Shown in pieces: positions 43,219-51,910 of a stretch of 64,000 nucleotides of DNA. The notes beneath the pieces were generated by a model. It saw only the letters and a program-made list of their open reading frames with translations, was not told the DNA's origin and did not search any database. Made by a program: the position numbers and the translations under genes. Source of the stretch: Flavobacterium gelidicaeli (lineage in GTDB: Bacteria > Bacteroidota > Bacteroidia > Flavobacteriales > Flavobacteriaceae); the NCBI RefSeq assembly GCF_013294005.1, contig NZ_JABSNK010000007.1:124001-188000 (forward strand), read 5' to 3'. Position 1 is the stretch's first letter; every line of letters begins with the position of its first letter.

Positions 43219-44463
43219 ATGGAAGTTTTAAAAATAGCAACAGCAGGAAGTGTAGATGACGGAAAAAGTACCTTAATCGGGAGATTATTATACGATACAC
43301 AATCTTTGACTACAGATAAATTAGAAGCAATTGAAAAAAGCAGCAAGCAAAAAGGATATGATTATCTAGATTTTTCTTTGGCTACGGATGGTTTAGTGGC
43401 TGAGAGAGAACAGGGAATCACGATTGATGTGGCGCATATTTATTTCTCTACAGCTAAGAAAAGTTACATCATTGCTGATACTCCAGGACATGTTGAATAC
43501 ACGCGTAACATGGTAACTGGAGCTTCGACTTCACAAGTTTCTATCATTTTGATTGATGCTCGTAAAGGGGTTATTGAGCAAACCTACCGTCACTTTTTTA
43601 TCAATAATTTGTTGAGAGTAAAAGAAGTAATTGTTGCTATAAATAAAATGGACTTAGTTGATTATTCAGAGGAAGTTTTTAATAAAATCAAAGCCGACTT
43701 TGAAGCATTAAACGCCAAAAGTACTTTCAAAGAGCAAAACGTAAGTTACATTCCGTTGAGTGCTTTGACGGGTGATAATGTCGTGGAATCTTTAGGTGGC
43801 ATGCCTTGGTACGAAGGACAAACAATTTTAGAACACTTAGAGGCTTTAGAGCCAGCTGATGTATATGAAAAAGGTAAAGCACGTTTCCCAGTGCAAACCG
43901 TTATTCGTCCAAAAACAGAAGAGTACCACGATTTTAGAGGATACGCTGGTAAATTGTACGGAAACAATATTAAAGTAGGAGATGCTGTAACGGTTTTGCC
44001 TTCTTTAACAGAATCGAAAGTAACCAACATTCACTTTTTCGATAAACAATTTGACGAAGCTTCAGTAGGATCTTCAATTACTATCGAATTAGAAAATGAT
44101 ATCAATGTAACTAGAGGAGACATGATTGTAAAATCATCTGAGTTGCCTAAAGTAGAAAAAGATATCAATACTACAGTTTGTTGGATGGACAGTAAAAAGC
44201 TAATTCCAGGCGCAAAATATTTTGTACAACACAATACGAATAGAGTTTTAGCTAAAATTGATAGCGTGAAAAACGTGATTGCAACTGATTTTTCAGGAAC
44301 AACAGAAGCATCTCAATTAGCAATTAACGAAATAGGAGAAGTAAACATCAAGTTAAGCAAAGCAATTTATTTTGATGCTTACAACGATAATAAATCAAAC
44401 GGTGCTTTTATCTTAATTGATGCAGCAACTAATACGACTGCGGGAGTAGGGTTTATACGATAA
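43219..44463 (+). CDS. cysN: Sulfate adenylyltransferase subunit 1 (GTPase)
   Basis: CysN couples GTP hydrolysis to APS formation. The start ATG 43219 gives MEVLKIATAGSVDDGKSTL; the frame upstream reads through a repeat. The 414 residues show the elongation-factor-like G motifs: GSVDDGKST (G1), ITIDVAH (G2), DTPGHVEY (G3) and INKMDLVD (G4), then two beta-barrel domains. No APS-kinase domain is fused, in contrast to the NodQ/CysNC type. Confidence 0.95.
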   Translation: MEVLKIATAGSVDDGKSTLIGRLLYDTQSLTTDKLEAIEKSSKQKGYDYLDFSLATDGLVAEREQGITIDVAHIYFSTAKKSYIIADTPGHVEYTRNMVTGASTSQVSIILIDARKGVIEQTYRHFFINNLLRVKEVIVAINKMDLVDYSEEVFNKIKADFEALNAKSTFKEQNVSYIPLSALTGDNVVESLGGMPWYEGQTILEHLEALEPADVYEKGKARFPVQTVIRPKTEEYHDFRGYAGKLYGNNIKVGDAVTVLPSLTESKVTNIHFFDKQFDEASVGSSITIELENDINVTRGDMIVKSSELPKVEKDINTTVCWMDSKKLIPGAKYFVQHNTNRVLAKIDSVKNVIATDFSGTTEASQLAINEIGEVNIKLSKAIYFDAYNDNKSNGAFILIDAATNTTAGVGFIR

Positions 44464-44466
44464 GGA

Positions 44467-44500
44467 TCCCCACCCCAGCCCTCCCCGAAGGGGAGGGAGA
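44467..44500 (+). repeat. GC-rich palindromic repeat, element 6 (after cysN)
   Basis: The forward form, TCCCCACCCCAGCCCTCCCC then GAAGGGGAGGGAGA, starts 4 bp after the cysN stop. Confidence 0.85.
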
Positions 44501-44630
44501 GATTGTAGAAAATGTTTGTAGATAAGCTTTGTGGGTATAAGGCTTATTTCTTGAACAACAAAATAGGTTGATTTTTATTCTGGTTATTAAAAATACAATC
44601 AGATTATATAACACAATAAAGCTCCTCAAT

Positions 44631-44664
44631 GGCTCCCCCTCCTTCGGAGGGGGCCGGGGGGAGG
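44631..44664 (-). repeat. GC-rich palindromic repeat, element 7 (before the sulfite reductase gene)
   Basis: The reverse form, GGCTCCCCCTCCTTCGGAGG then GGGCCGGGGGGAGG, ends 18 bp before the ATG. Elements 6 and 7 bound a 198-bp unit. Confidence 0.85.
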
Positions 44665-44682
44665 ATAATAGTAAAAATAGGT

Positions 44683-46773
44683 ATGGAAAGTTTTAGAACC
44701 GAAATAGAAAATCCGATTGTTCAAAAAGAGATCATCGATTTAGAAAGAAAAATAGCATTATTCAAAGACGGTAAAATTGATGATGAGCGTTTCCGTAGTC
44801 TGCGTTTAGCGCGTGGAGTTTACGGGCAGCGTCAAGAAGGCGTGCAAATGATTCGTATCAAATTGCCTTTTGGTAAGGTGACAAGCGAACAATTGCAGCG
44901 TATTACTAAAGTTTCTGATGAGTACTCAACAGGGCGTTTGCATATCACAACGCGTCAGGATATCCAAATTCATTATGTGAGTTTAGATAGAACTCCAGAG
45001 CTTTGGGCAAATTTAGCCAAAGACGATATCACATTGCGTGAAGCCTGCGGGAACACCGTACGTAATATCACAGCAAGTGAATTAGCGGGTGTTGATGTAG
45101 ACGAACCTTTCGATGTTTCGCCTTATGCGCACGCCATGTTTCAATTTTTCTTGAGAAATCCTATTTGTCAAGAGATGGGACGTAAATTCAAAATATCATT
45201 CTCTTCTTCAGATAAAGATACTGCCTTGAGTTATTTACATGATTTAGGATTTATTCCAAAGATTGTAAATGGGGAACGTGGTTTTAAAGTGATGTTAGGA
45301 GGAGGATTAGGATCGCAACCACATCACGCCGAATTGTTATCCGAATTTATTCCGGTAAACCAAATCATCCCAACTACCGAAGGAGTTTTAAGAGTTTTTG
45401 ACCGTCATGGTGAAAGAGCCAAGCGTTTAAAAGCACGTATGAAATTCTTAATCAAAGACATTGGTAAAGAAGAGTTTTTACGTTTGGTAGAGGAAGAGAA
45501 AAAAGCATTATCCTACCAGTCATACGAAATAGACACTACCGCTTTTGATGGTGCAATTCCAGCTCCTTTATTAGAAGTACCTGCAGTAACCATTGATGAT
45601 GCAGCTGCTTACGAAGCTTGGAAAAAATCGAACGTGATTGCTCAAAAACAAGCAGGTTATGTTGCGATTGGAATCAAAGTGCTGTTAGGAGATTTTTATA
45701 CAGACAAAGCAAGAGCTTTAGCTGAATTAATTAAAAATTACGGAGCTAATGAATTGCGTTTTTCACTAAAACAAAACATTGTTCTTAGAAATATAAAAGA
45801 AGAGAATTTACCATTCTTCTACCAAGAATTAGCCAAACTAGATTTTGTTACTTTAGGTTACGATACAATTAATGATATTACCGCTTGTCCAGGAACAGAT
45901 ACTTGTAACCTTGGGATTGCAAGTAGTACTGGAATTGCCGAAGAGCTAGAACGCGTATTGAAATTAGAGTTTCCGCAATACAAAGAGAATCGCGAAATTA
46001 CAATTAAAATCAGCGGTTGTATGAATGCTTGTGGGCAACATAACATGTCGTCAATAGGTTTTCAAGGAATGTCGATCAACTCTGGTAAATTAGTAGCGCC
46101 AGCTTTACAAGTATTGCTTGGTGGTGGAATTTTAGGAGATGGAAAAGGACGTTTTTCTGATAAAGTAATTAAAATTCCAAGTCGTAGAGGACCAGATGCA
46201 TTGCGATTTATTTTAAACGATTTTGAAGCGAATGCTAACGGAAAATCTTTCTTAGATTACTACGATGCGCAGGGAGAAAAGTATTTTTACGAATTCTTAA
46301 AACCCTTGGCAGATGTGACTAATCTTACTGACGAAGATTTTATCGATTGGGGAAATGCAGATAATTATGTAAAAGCAGTTGGAGTAGGAGAATGTGCGGG
46401 AGTTGTAATTGACTTGGTTGCCACTTTAATTTTGGAAGCAAAAGATAAATTGACGTTTGCTCAAGAGGCTTTCGAAGATAAAAATTGGGCTGATGCTATT
46501 TACTTGGCTTATGCTGGTTTTGTTAACGGTGCTAAAGCATTGTTATTGGCTGAAAACCAAAAAACAAACCACCATGCAGGAATCATTAATTTGTTTGACA
46601 CTGTTTTTGTAGAAAGTAACAAAATCACTTTAGATACAAACTTCAAAGATTTAGTATACCAAATTAATCAAAACGAACCTTCTGAGGCTTTCGCCAAAAA
46701 ATACATACAAGAAGCAATTGCTTTTTTTCAAAATATAGAAACCTACAGAACAAAAGATTTAGCAAATGCATAA
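44683..46773 (+). CDS. Siroheme sulfite (nitrite/sulfite) reductase with C-terminal HEPN domain
   Basis: This enzyme reduces sulfite to sulfide. The start ATG 44683 (MESFRTEIENPIVQKEIIDL) is chosen over a longer frame made from repeat sequence. The 696 residues include two ferredoxin-like/siroheme repeats, with TTRQDIQIHYV and the cluster cysteines C402, C408, C446 and C450 (CPGTDTC and GCMNACG). From about residue 585 the tail is a helical HEPN-type domain (FAQEAFEDKNWADAIYLAYA, then GFVNGAKALLLAENQKTNHH). It overlaps the uroporphyrinogen methyltransferase gene by 8 bp, so cofactor and enzyme are made together. Nitrite could be an alternative substrate, but the sulfate cluster favours sulfite. 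Confidence 0.9.
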   Translation: MESFRTEIENPIVQKEIIDLERKIALFKDGKIDDERFRSLRLARGVYGQRQEGVQMIRIKLPFGKVTSEQLQRITKVSDEYSTGRLHITTRQDIQIHYVSLDRTPELWANLAKDDITLREACGNTVRNITASELAGVDVDEPFDVSPYAHAMFQFFLRNPICQEMGRKFKISFSSSDKDTALSYLHDLGFIPKIVNGERGFKVMLGGGLGSQPHHAELLSEFIPVNQIIPTTEGVLRVFDRHGERAKRLKARMKFLIKDIGKEEFLRLVEEEKKALSYQSYEIDTTAFDGAIPAPLLEVPAVTIDDAAAYEAWKKSNVIAQKQAGYVAIGIKVLLGDFYTDKARALAELIKNYGANELRFSLKQNIVLRNIKEENLPFFYQELAKLDFVTLGYDTINDITACPGTDTCNLGIASSTGIAEELERVLKLEFPQYKENREITIKISGCMNACGQHNMSSIGFQGMSINSGKLVAPALQVLLGGGILGDGKGRFSDKVIKIPSRRGPDALRFILNDFEANANGKSFLDYYDAQGEKYFYEFLKPLADVTNLTDEDFIDWGNADNYVKAVGVGECAGVVIDLVATLILEAKDKLTFAQEAFEDKNWADAIYLAYAGFVNGAKALLLAENQKTNHHAGIINLFDTVFVESNKITLDTNFKDLVYQINQNEPSEAFAKKYIQEAIAFFQNIETYRTKDLANA

Positions 46774-47560
46774 AATTGTAAAACCTATTGTAACTTTAGT
46801 AGGAGCTGGTCCAGGAGATCCAGATTTGCTTACTATAAAAGGAGCAAAAGCACTTGCTGAAGCCGATGTGGTTTTATATGATGCTTTGGCAAATGACGAG
46901 TTATTAAGTTACGCTCCAAAGAAAGCGTTGAAAATATTTGTTGGGAAAAGAAAAGGATGCCACGCGTACACGCAAGATCAAATCAACCAACTAATTGTAG
47001 ATAATGCCTTGACTTATGGTCATGTCGTTCGTCTTAAAGGTGGTGATCCTTTTATTTTTGGACGAGGAAGTGAAGAAATTGACTATGTAGAAAGCTTTGG
47101 AATTCCTACATTTGTTGTTCCTGGAATTTCTTCCTCGATTGCCGTACCTGCTTCGCAAGGAATTTCCTTGACAAAAAGAGGCGTTTCGGAGAGTTTTTGG
47201 GTAATAACAGGGACAACTTCGGCGCGAAAATTATCAACAGATGTGGCTTTGGCGGCTCAATCATCAGCAACTGTTGTTGTTTTGATGGGAATGAGTAAAT
47301 TGCATGAAATTGTGGCAATTTTCAAAAAAGAATCTAAAGGGGAAATACCAGTTGCGATTATTCAAAACGGAACCACTCCAGAAGAGAAAATTGGAATAGG
47401 AACAATAAATTCGATTCAGCAAGTAGTTGCTGACAAGAATCTAAGTTCTCCCGCGATTATTGTAATTGGAGAAGTGGTAGGAGATAGCAAGAAAAGCACT
47501 GGGTTTTATAAAGAATTAAAATCCATTAGCAACAAACAAGTATTATATGGAAAGGAATGA
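46766..47560 (+). CDS. cobA: Uroporphyrinogen-III C-methyltransferase
   Basis: This enzyme makes precorrin-2, the branch point to siroheme, using two SAM. The 264-residue protein has the tetrapyrrole-methylase motifs VGAGPGDPDLLTIKGAKALA, RLKGGDPFIFGRGSEE and VPGISSSIAVPASQGISLT. It overlaps the sulfite reductase gene by 8 bp and the next gene by 14 bp, indicating tight coupling to siroheme demand. Confidence 0.95.
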   Translation: MHKIVKPIVTLVGAGPGDPDLLTIKGAKALAEADVVLYDALANDELLSYAPKKALKIFVGKRKGCHAYTQDQINQLIVDNALTYGHVVRLKGGDPFIFGRGSEEIDYVESFGIPTFVVPGISSSIAVPASQGISLTKRGVSESFWVITGTTSARKLSTDVALAAQSSATVVVLMGMSKLHEIVAIFKKESKGEIPVAIIQNGTTPEEKIGIGTINSIQQVVADKNLSSPAIIVIGEVVGDSKKSTGFYKELKSISNKQVLYGKE

Positions 47561-48131
47561 ATTATATCCCGTATTTCTAAAACTCAACAATCTTAATGTA
47601 TTGATTGTTGGAGGCGGAAATGTAGGTTTAGAGAAACTATCTTTTTTACTAAAATCCAGTCCTAATGCTAATGTTGAGGTAGTTGCTCCGCGTTTTTTAC
47701 CAGAGTTAGTTGAGCTGGTCAACAAGCATAATTCGGTAAAATTAACCATGAAGAAATTCAAGAAAAAGATGCTCAAGAAAAGGCATATGGTTATTGCTTG
47801 TACGGATAATCTTGAAGTAAATAAAAAGATATATGATTTATCTCGAGAGCGGTATTTGATTTGCAATATTGCCGATACGCCACCTTTATGTGATTATTAT
47901 TTAGGCGGAATTGTAACTAAAGGAAATGTGAAAATTGCTATTTCGACCAATGGAAAATCACCAACAACAGCCAAAAGATTAAGAGAGTTTTTTGAAGAAG
48001 TAATTCCAGAGGACATTAATACAATGGTCGAAAACTTGAATGAATTTCGCAAAACGCTAAAAGGAGATTTTGAAGAGAAAGTTCAGAAGATGAATGAGAT
48101 CACCGAAAGTTTGAAGAATAAAGAGAATTGA
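47547..48131 (+). CDS. Precorrin-2 dehydrogenase / sirohydrochlorin ferrochelatase
   Basis: This 194-residue Met8/CysG-N-like protein oxidises precorrin-2 and may insert iron to give siroheme. It has an NAD-binding start, NVLIVGGGNVGLEKLSFLL, and the family segments VNKKIYDLSRERYLICNIAD and AISTNGKSPTTAKRLREFFE. It completes siroheme synthesis beside the enzyme that needs it. Its last codons lie inside a 49-bp direct duplication that continues past the stop. Confidence 0.9.
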   Translation: MERNELYPVFLKLNNLNVLIVGGGNVGLEKLSFLLKSSPNANVEVVAPRFLPELVELVNKHNSVKLTMKKFKKKMLKKRHMVIACTDNLEVNKKIYDLSRERYLICNIADTPPLCDYYLGGIVTKGNVKIAISTNGKSPTTAKRLREFFEEVIPEDINTMVENLNEFRKTLKGDFEEKVQKMNEITESLKNKEN

Positions 48132-48189
48132 AGTTAGAGGCAAGAGTCAATAGGCAAGAGCCAAGAATAAAGAGAATTGAGGTTAGAGG
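48114..48189 (+). repeat. 49-bp tandem duplication across the stop codon
   Basis: AAGAATAAAGAGAATTGAAG then TTAGAGG at 48114-48140 recurs at 48163-48189 with one change. The first copy covers the end and stop of the siroheme gene. Nearby text (CAAGAGTCAATAGGCAAGAG) is also internally repetitive. Confidence 0.6.
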
Positions 48190-48307
48190 AAAGATTTAAG
48201 AATTAAGAGTAAAGTGTTCGGATGATATTTATCATTTGAATGAGAGATATTCAATCGTTCCTTTGCAAAATAATAATAATAAGTAAGAACTAGTATAACA
48301 AAAGAAA

Positions 48308-48364
48308 CTCCACCCAGTCACCCCTCCCGATAGCTATCGGGGTTGGAGGGGGATGGGGGGAGGA
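48308..48364 (-). repeat. GC-rich palindromic repeat, element 8 (before the flavoprotein gene)
   Basis: It has the reverse form with a longer palindromic core, CCCGATAGCTATCGGG, followed by GTTGGAGGGGGATGGGGGG. It ends 15 bp before the ATG. The core recurs imperfectly at 52072-52087. Confidence 0.75.
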
Positions 48365-48379
48365 AAAATTAATACGAAC

Positions 48380-49432
48380 ATGATTGAAACAGATATCCTA
48401 ATAATAGGAGCAGGCCCAACTGGTCTTTTTGCAGTTTTTGAAGCAGGATTATTAAAATTAAAATGCCATATTTTAGATGCTTTACCACAAGCAGGAGGGC
48501 AGTTATCAGAGTTGTACCCTAAAAAACCTATTTATGATATCCCAGGTTTTCCTGATGTCTTAGCAGGAGATTTAGTAGATAACTTGATGGAACAAATCAA
48601 GCAATTCGAACCAGGTTTTACACTTGGAGAACGTGCTGAAACTATCGATAAACAAGAAGACGGAAGTTTTATTGTTACTTCAAACGAAGGAACTCAGTTC
48701 CACGCTAAGGTAATTGCTATTGCTGGAGGTTTAGGAAGTTTTGAACCTAGAAAACCATTAATCGACGGAATCAATTTCTACGAAAATAAAGGAATCAAGT
48801 ATTTTATTAAAGATCCAGAAGAGTTCAGAGATAAGAGAGTGGTTATTGCCGGTGGAGGAGATTCAGCATTAGACTGGAGTATTTTCTTGACAGATGTCGC
48901 TTCAGAGGTGACTTTGATTCACCGTCGTAATGAATTCCGTGGAGCTTTAGATTCTGTCGAAAAAGTACAAGAATTAAAAGATGCTGGAAAAATTCGTATG
49001 ATTACACCAGCTGAGGTAGTAGGAGTGAATGGAGCAGAGCACGTCGAGTCGATTGTAATCGAGGAAAATGGAGCCAATCGTACTATTGATACCGATTTCT
49101 TTATTCCGCTTTTTGGTCTTACGCCAAAATTAGGTCCTATAGGAAACTGGGGATTAGAAATAGAAAAAAATGCTATCAAAGTAAATAATGCTTTAGATTA
49201 CCAAACGAATATTCCAGGTATTTTTGCCATTGGTGATGTAAATACCTACCCAGGAAAATTGAAGTTAATTCTTTGTGGTTTCCATGAAGCAACATTAATG
49301 TGTCAAGCGGCCTACCAAATTATCAATCCCGGAAAACGTTATGTATTGAAATATACTACAGTTTCAGGAGTGGACGGATTTGACGGAACTCGTAAAGAAG
49401 CACCAAAAGCTGTTGTTAAAGCAATAGTTTAA
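48380..49432 (+). CDS. FAD/NAD(P)-dependent reductase, ferredoxin-NADP reductase type 2
   Basis: This 350-residue TrxR-like flavoprotein lacks the redox-active CxxC of thioredoxin reductase, which places it with ferredoxin/flavodoxin-NADP reductases. The start ATG 48380 (MIETDILIIGAGPTG) avoids repeat-derived codons. It has the FAD motif GAGPTGLFAVFEAG, the NADPH motif IAGGGDSALDW and the closing FAD motif FAIGDVNTYPGKLKLILCGF. Next to sulfite reductase it probably supplies electrons via ferredoxin (inference). Confidence 0.88.
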   Translation: MIETDILIIGAGPTGLFAVFEAGLLKLKCHILDALPQAGGQLSELYPKKPIYDIPGFPDVLAGDLVDNLMEQIKQFEPGFTLGERAETIDKQEDGSFIVTSNEGTQFHAKVIAIAGGLGSFEPRKPLIDGINFYENKGIKYFIKDPEEFRDKRVVIAGGGDSALDWSIFLTDVASEVTLIHRRNEFRGALDSVEKVQELKDAGKIRMITPAEVVGVNGAEHVESIVIEENGANRTIDTDFFIPLFGLTPKLGPIGNWGLEIEKNAIKVNNALDYQTNIPGIFAIGDVNTYPGKLKLILCGFHEATLMCQAAYQIINPGKRYVLKYTTVSGVDGFDGTRKEAPKAVVKAIV

Positions 49433-49460
49433 CAAAAAACATAAATACAAGTTAAAAAAT

Positions 49461-49492
49461 ATAGCGCTAATACTTGCAAGTAATAGCGCTAT
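49461..49492. other. Long near-perfect palindrome after the flavoprotein gene
   Basis: ATAGCGCTAATACTTG pairs with CAAGTAATAGCGCTAT: 30 of 32 positions are symmetric. It lies 29 bp after the stop and overlaps the -33 TTG of the metH promoter. It could be a factor-independent terminator (TCTTTTCTTT follows) or an operator. Confidence 0.6.
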
Positions 49493-49504
49493 GTCTTTTC
49501 TTTG
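49474..49504 (+). promoter_or_regulatory. Candidate promoter of the metH leader
   Basis: TTG (49474-49476) and TTTCTTTG (49497-49504) are 20 bp apart; the second differs from TAnnTTTG at one base. Transcription would begin just before the S-box at 49528. Confidence 0.5.
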
Positions 49505-49527
49505 CAGTGTTCCTATATTTATTGATC

Positions 49528-49643
49528 GTTATCACGAAAGGCGGAGGGAAAGACCCGATGAAACCTTAGCAACCCTTTATATTATAAAGAAGGTGCTACA
49601 TTCTACTTTAAACTGATTTTTTTTAGTTTCTAAGATAGATAAC
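49528..49643 (+). ncRNA. SAM-I (S-box) riboswitch before metH
   Basis: P1 is GTTATC (49528-49533) with GATAAC (49638-49643). The conserved core follows in order: GGAGGGAAAGACCCGATGAA, CCTTAGCAACCC, GAAGGTGCTACATTCTA. A small hairpin AATACG/CGTATT follows at about 49648-49662, but no strong T-run, so translational control or a distal structure is possible. The start of metH is 250 bp away. Confidence 0.92.
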
Positions 49644-49734
49644 ACAAGAATACGTCTCACGTATTTCTCAAACCTTTTCTTGACAACTTATCGATATTAT
49701 TTTTTTAGAGCAGATCAACGGTGCATTTTAACCA

Positions 49735-49808
49735 CGATCCTTCCTGCTGTACGCTATATCTATTGCGCCGAACACCGGCACAATAGGATGCCGCTTCCAT
49801 CAGGGCTA
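49735..49808 (-). repeat. Structured dispersed repeat, copy 3 (minus strand)
   Basis: Read on the minus strand it begins TAGCCCTGATGGAAGCGGCA and ends ACAGCAGGAAGG. The inner stem is CTATTGTGCCG against CGGCGCAATAG (one wobble) and the outer pair is CCTG/CAGG. It fills most of the S-box to metH gap and explains why that stretch looks unusually GC-rich. Confidence 0.85.
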
Positions 49809-49893
49809 AAGACAAACAATAGTGAACTTTTAGAACTATTAATCAAAAGTATTTATCTCAATTCCGATTGTGATTTACAAGAAATAAAAAGTT

Positions 49894-50895
49894 ATGTCAA
49901 GCATTCACGAAGCCATTAAAAAAAACATACTCATCCTCGATGGAGCCATGGGAACTATGTTGCAACGTTACAATTTCTCTGAAGAAGATTTTAGAGGAGA
50001 GCGTTTCAAAGATTTTCCACATTCTCTAAAAGGGAACAACGATTTACTATCATTAACACAGCCACAAGCTATAAAAGCGGTGCATGCTGCGTATTTTGAA
50101 GCCGGAGCTGATATCGTTGAAACCAATACGTTCTCAGGAACCACCATCGGTATGGCCGATTATTTCCTTGAAGAGTATGTATATGAATTGAATTATGAGT
50201 CGGCTAAACTAGCCCGCGAAGTAGCCGATGAATTCACCGCCAAAAATCCAGATAAACCTCGTTTTGTAGCGGGTTCAATCGGGCCCACAAATAGAACAGC
50301 GAGTATGTCACCAGACGTAAACGATCCAGGATACAGAGCCGTAACTTTTGATGATTTGCGAATTGCTTACAAGCAACAAGTGGAAGCGTTAATTGATGGC
50401 GGAAGTGATATTTTATTAGTCGAAACTATTTTCGACACACTAAATGCCAAAGCCGCACTTTTTGCCATCGAAGAAGTAAAAGACGAACGCAATATCGATA
50501 TTCCAATCATGGTATCCGGAACAATCACCGATGCTTCAGGAAGAACACTTTCGGGACAAACGGTAGAAGCATTCTTAGTTTCTGTTTCGCATATTCCGTT
50601 GTTAAGTGTGGGTTTCAATTGCGCCCTTGGTGCCGATTTACTGAAACCATATTTACAGACTTTGTCCCAAAACACCGCCTTCAATGTATCAGCGCATCCT
50701 AATGCAGGATTGCCAAACGCTTTTGGAGAATACGACGAAACCCCCGCAGAAATGCAAGCCCAGATAAAAACATACCTTGACGATAATTTAGTAAACATCA
50801 TAGGTGGATGTTGCGGTACAACCCCAGAACACATCAGGCTAATTGCAGATATCGCTAAGGATTATAAACCAAGAGTTTCGGTAGCGGTTATGTAA
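49894..50895 (+). CDS. metH: Methionine synthase, homocysteine-binding module (split MetH, part 1)
   Basis: This 333-residue protein is the S-methyltransferase module that binds zinc and homocysteine. It has [14 protein letters not shown] at the start, [19 protein letters not shown] and the zinc ligands C243 (GFNC) and C306-C307 (GGCCGTT). The B12 and folate modules are encoded separately at 52112. The two must assemble to make methionine. It is controlled by the S-box upstream. Confidence 0.93.
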   Translation: MSSIHEAIKKNILILDGAMGTMLQRYNFSEEDFRGERFKDFPHSLKGNNDLLSLTQPQAIKAVHAAYFEAGADIVETNTFSGTTIGMADYFLEEYVYELNYESAKLAREVADEFTAKNPDKPRFVAGSIGPTNRTASMSPDVNDPGYRAVTFDDLRIAYKQQVEALIDGGSDILLVETIFDTLNAKAALFAIEEVKDERNIDIPIMVSGTITDASGRTLSGQTVEAFLVSVSHIPLLSVGFNCALGADLLKPYLQTLSQNTAFNVSAHPNAGLPNAFGEYDETPAEMQAQIKTYLDDNLVNIIGGCCGTTPEHIRLIADIAKDYKPRVSVAVM

Positions 50896-50921
50896 ATTAT
50901 TGTTTCTATAAACATTTTATT

Positions 50922-51248
50922 ATGAGGAAGCTTTTAGTTTTAGTTTGCTTTTTGGTTTTAAGTTGTAATCAGGTAGCAAAGACTACTTCTGTGATTGAAA
51001 AAAATATTATTTGTGAAGATTGTTTAGTAACTAAAGAAGAAACGGCAGTTGGGATAGCAGAATCAGTTTTATTTGAATCATATGGGAAAGATAAAATTGA
51101 AGGTGAAAGACCGTATAGAGTGACAATTGAAAAGGATTCCATATGGCATCTTGAGGGAACTTTTTGGAGTGTAGGTTTCGGAGGGGTTTTCGATATTAGT
51201 ATATCTGCAAAAGATGGAAAGGTTGTTGAAATGTTTCACGGTAAGTGA
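50922..51248 (+). CDS. Small lipoprotein with NTF2-fold immunity-like domain
   Basis: This 108-residue protein has a lipoprotein signal ending LVLSC (C15). The mature part, with AVGIAESVLFESYGKDKIEG, ERPYRVTIEKDSIWHLEGTF and GGVFDISISAKDGKVVEMFH, resembles the NTF2-fold immunity-protein family (YbbC/YhhH-like) known from contact-toxin systems. No toxin gene is nearby, so the role is unknown. It lies between the two metH halves, 27 bp after the first. Confidence 0.65.
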   Translation: MRKLLVLVCFLVLSCNQVAKTTSVIEKNIICEDCLVTKEETAVGIAESVLFESYGKDKIEGERPYRVTIEKDSIWHLEGTFWSVGFGGVFDISISAKDGKVVEMFHGK

Positions 51249-51310
51249 TTTTATTTAACCTTCAAAACATTGAAATTAAGCGTTTTTGAAAAATAAAATT
51301 AGTCAAATTT

Positions 51311-51879
51311 GTCATTCCGAGGAACGAAGGAATCACGTATCGAGAGTAACTGAAGTAATTCTTCCTTAAAGGAAATCTGGTAATTGAAATAAAGTTGATG
51401 AGATATGCTGAGTGAGATTGCGTCGTTCCTCGCAATGACAAAAAAATCCGCATTAGTCATTCCGAGGAACGAAGGAATCACGTATCGAGAGTAACTGAAG
51501 TAATTCTTCCTTAAAGGAAATCAGGTAATTGAAATAATGTTGATGAGATATGTTGGGTAAGATTGCGTCGTCCCTCACAATGACAAGAAAGCTCGTATCA
51601 GTCATTCCGAGGAACGAAGGAATCACGTATCGAGAGTAAGTGAAGTAATTCTTCCTTAAAGGAAATCAGGTAATTGAAATAAAGTTGATGAGATATACTG
51701 AGTGAGATTGCGTCGTTCCTCGCAATGACAAGAAAATTCGCATTAGTCATTCCGAGGAACGAAGGAATCACGTATCGAGAGTAAGTGAAGTGATTCTTCC
51801 TTAAAGGAAATCAGGTAATTGAAATAATGTTGATGAGATATGCTGAGTGAGATTGCTTTGCTTCGTTCCTCGCAATGAC
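51311..51879 (+). repeat. Array of four 145-bp palindromic repeat units
   Basis: Units begin at 51311, 51456, 51601 and 51746, each with GTCATTCCGAGGAACGAAGG, and end with CGTTCCTCGCAATGAC. The start and end of each unit are inverted copies of each other (about 20 of 24 bases), so every unit can fold on itself. Copies differ at only a few bases; the last carries a small insertion near its end. The start/end motif resembles the GTCATTGCGAGG repeat seen dispersed in many bacterial genomes. No spacers of constant length occur, so it is not a CRISPR array. Confidence 0.9.
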
Positions 51880-51910
51880 ATAGAATGCACAAAATTGCGT
51901 GAGGGATAAA

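Noticed and set aside
49680..49919. A 79-codon frame starting with TTG between the metH S-box and the metH gene
   Set aside because: Most of it is the minus-strand copy of the structured dispersed repeat (49735-49808), and its end overlaps the start of metH; codon use is mixed.
51311..51879. CRISPR array
   Set aside because: The units are 145 bp, nearly identical throughout, self-complementary, and lack unique spacers or cas genes.
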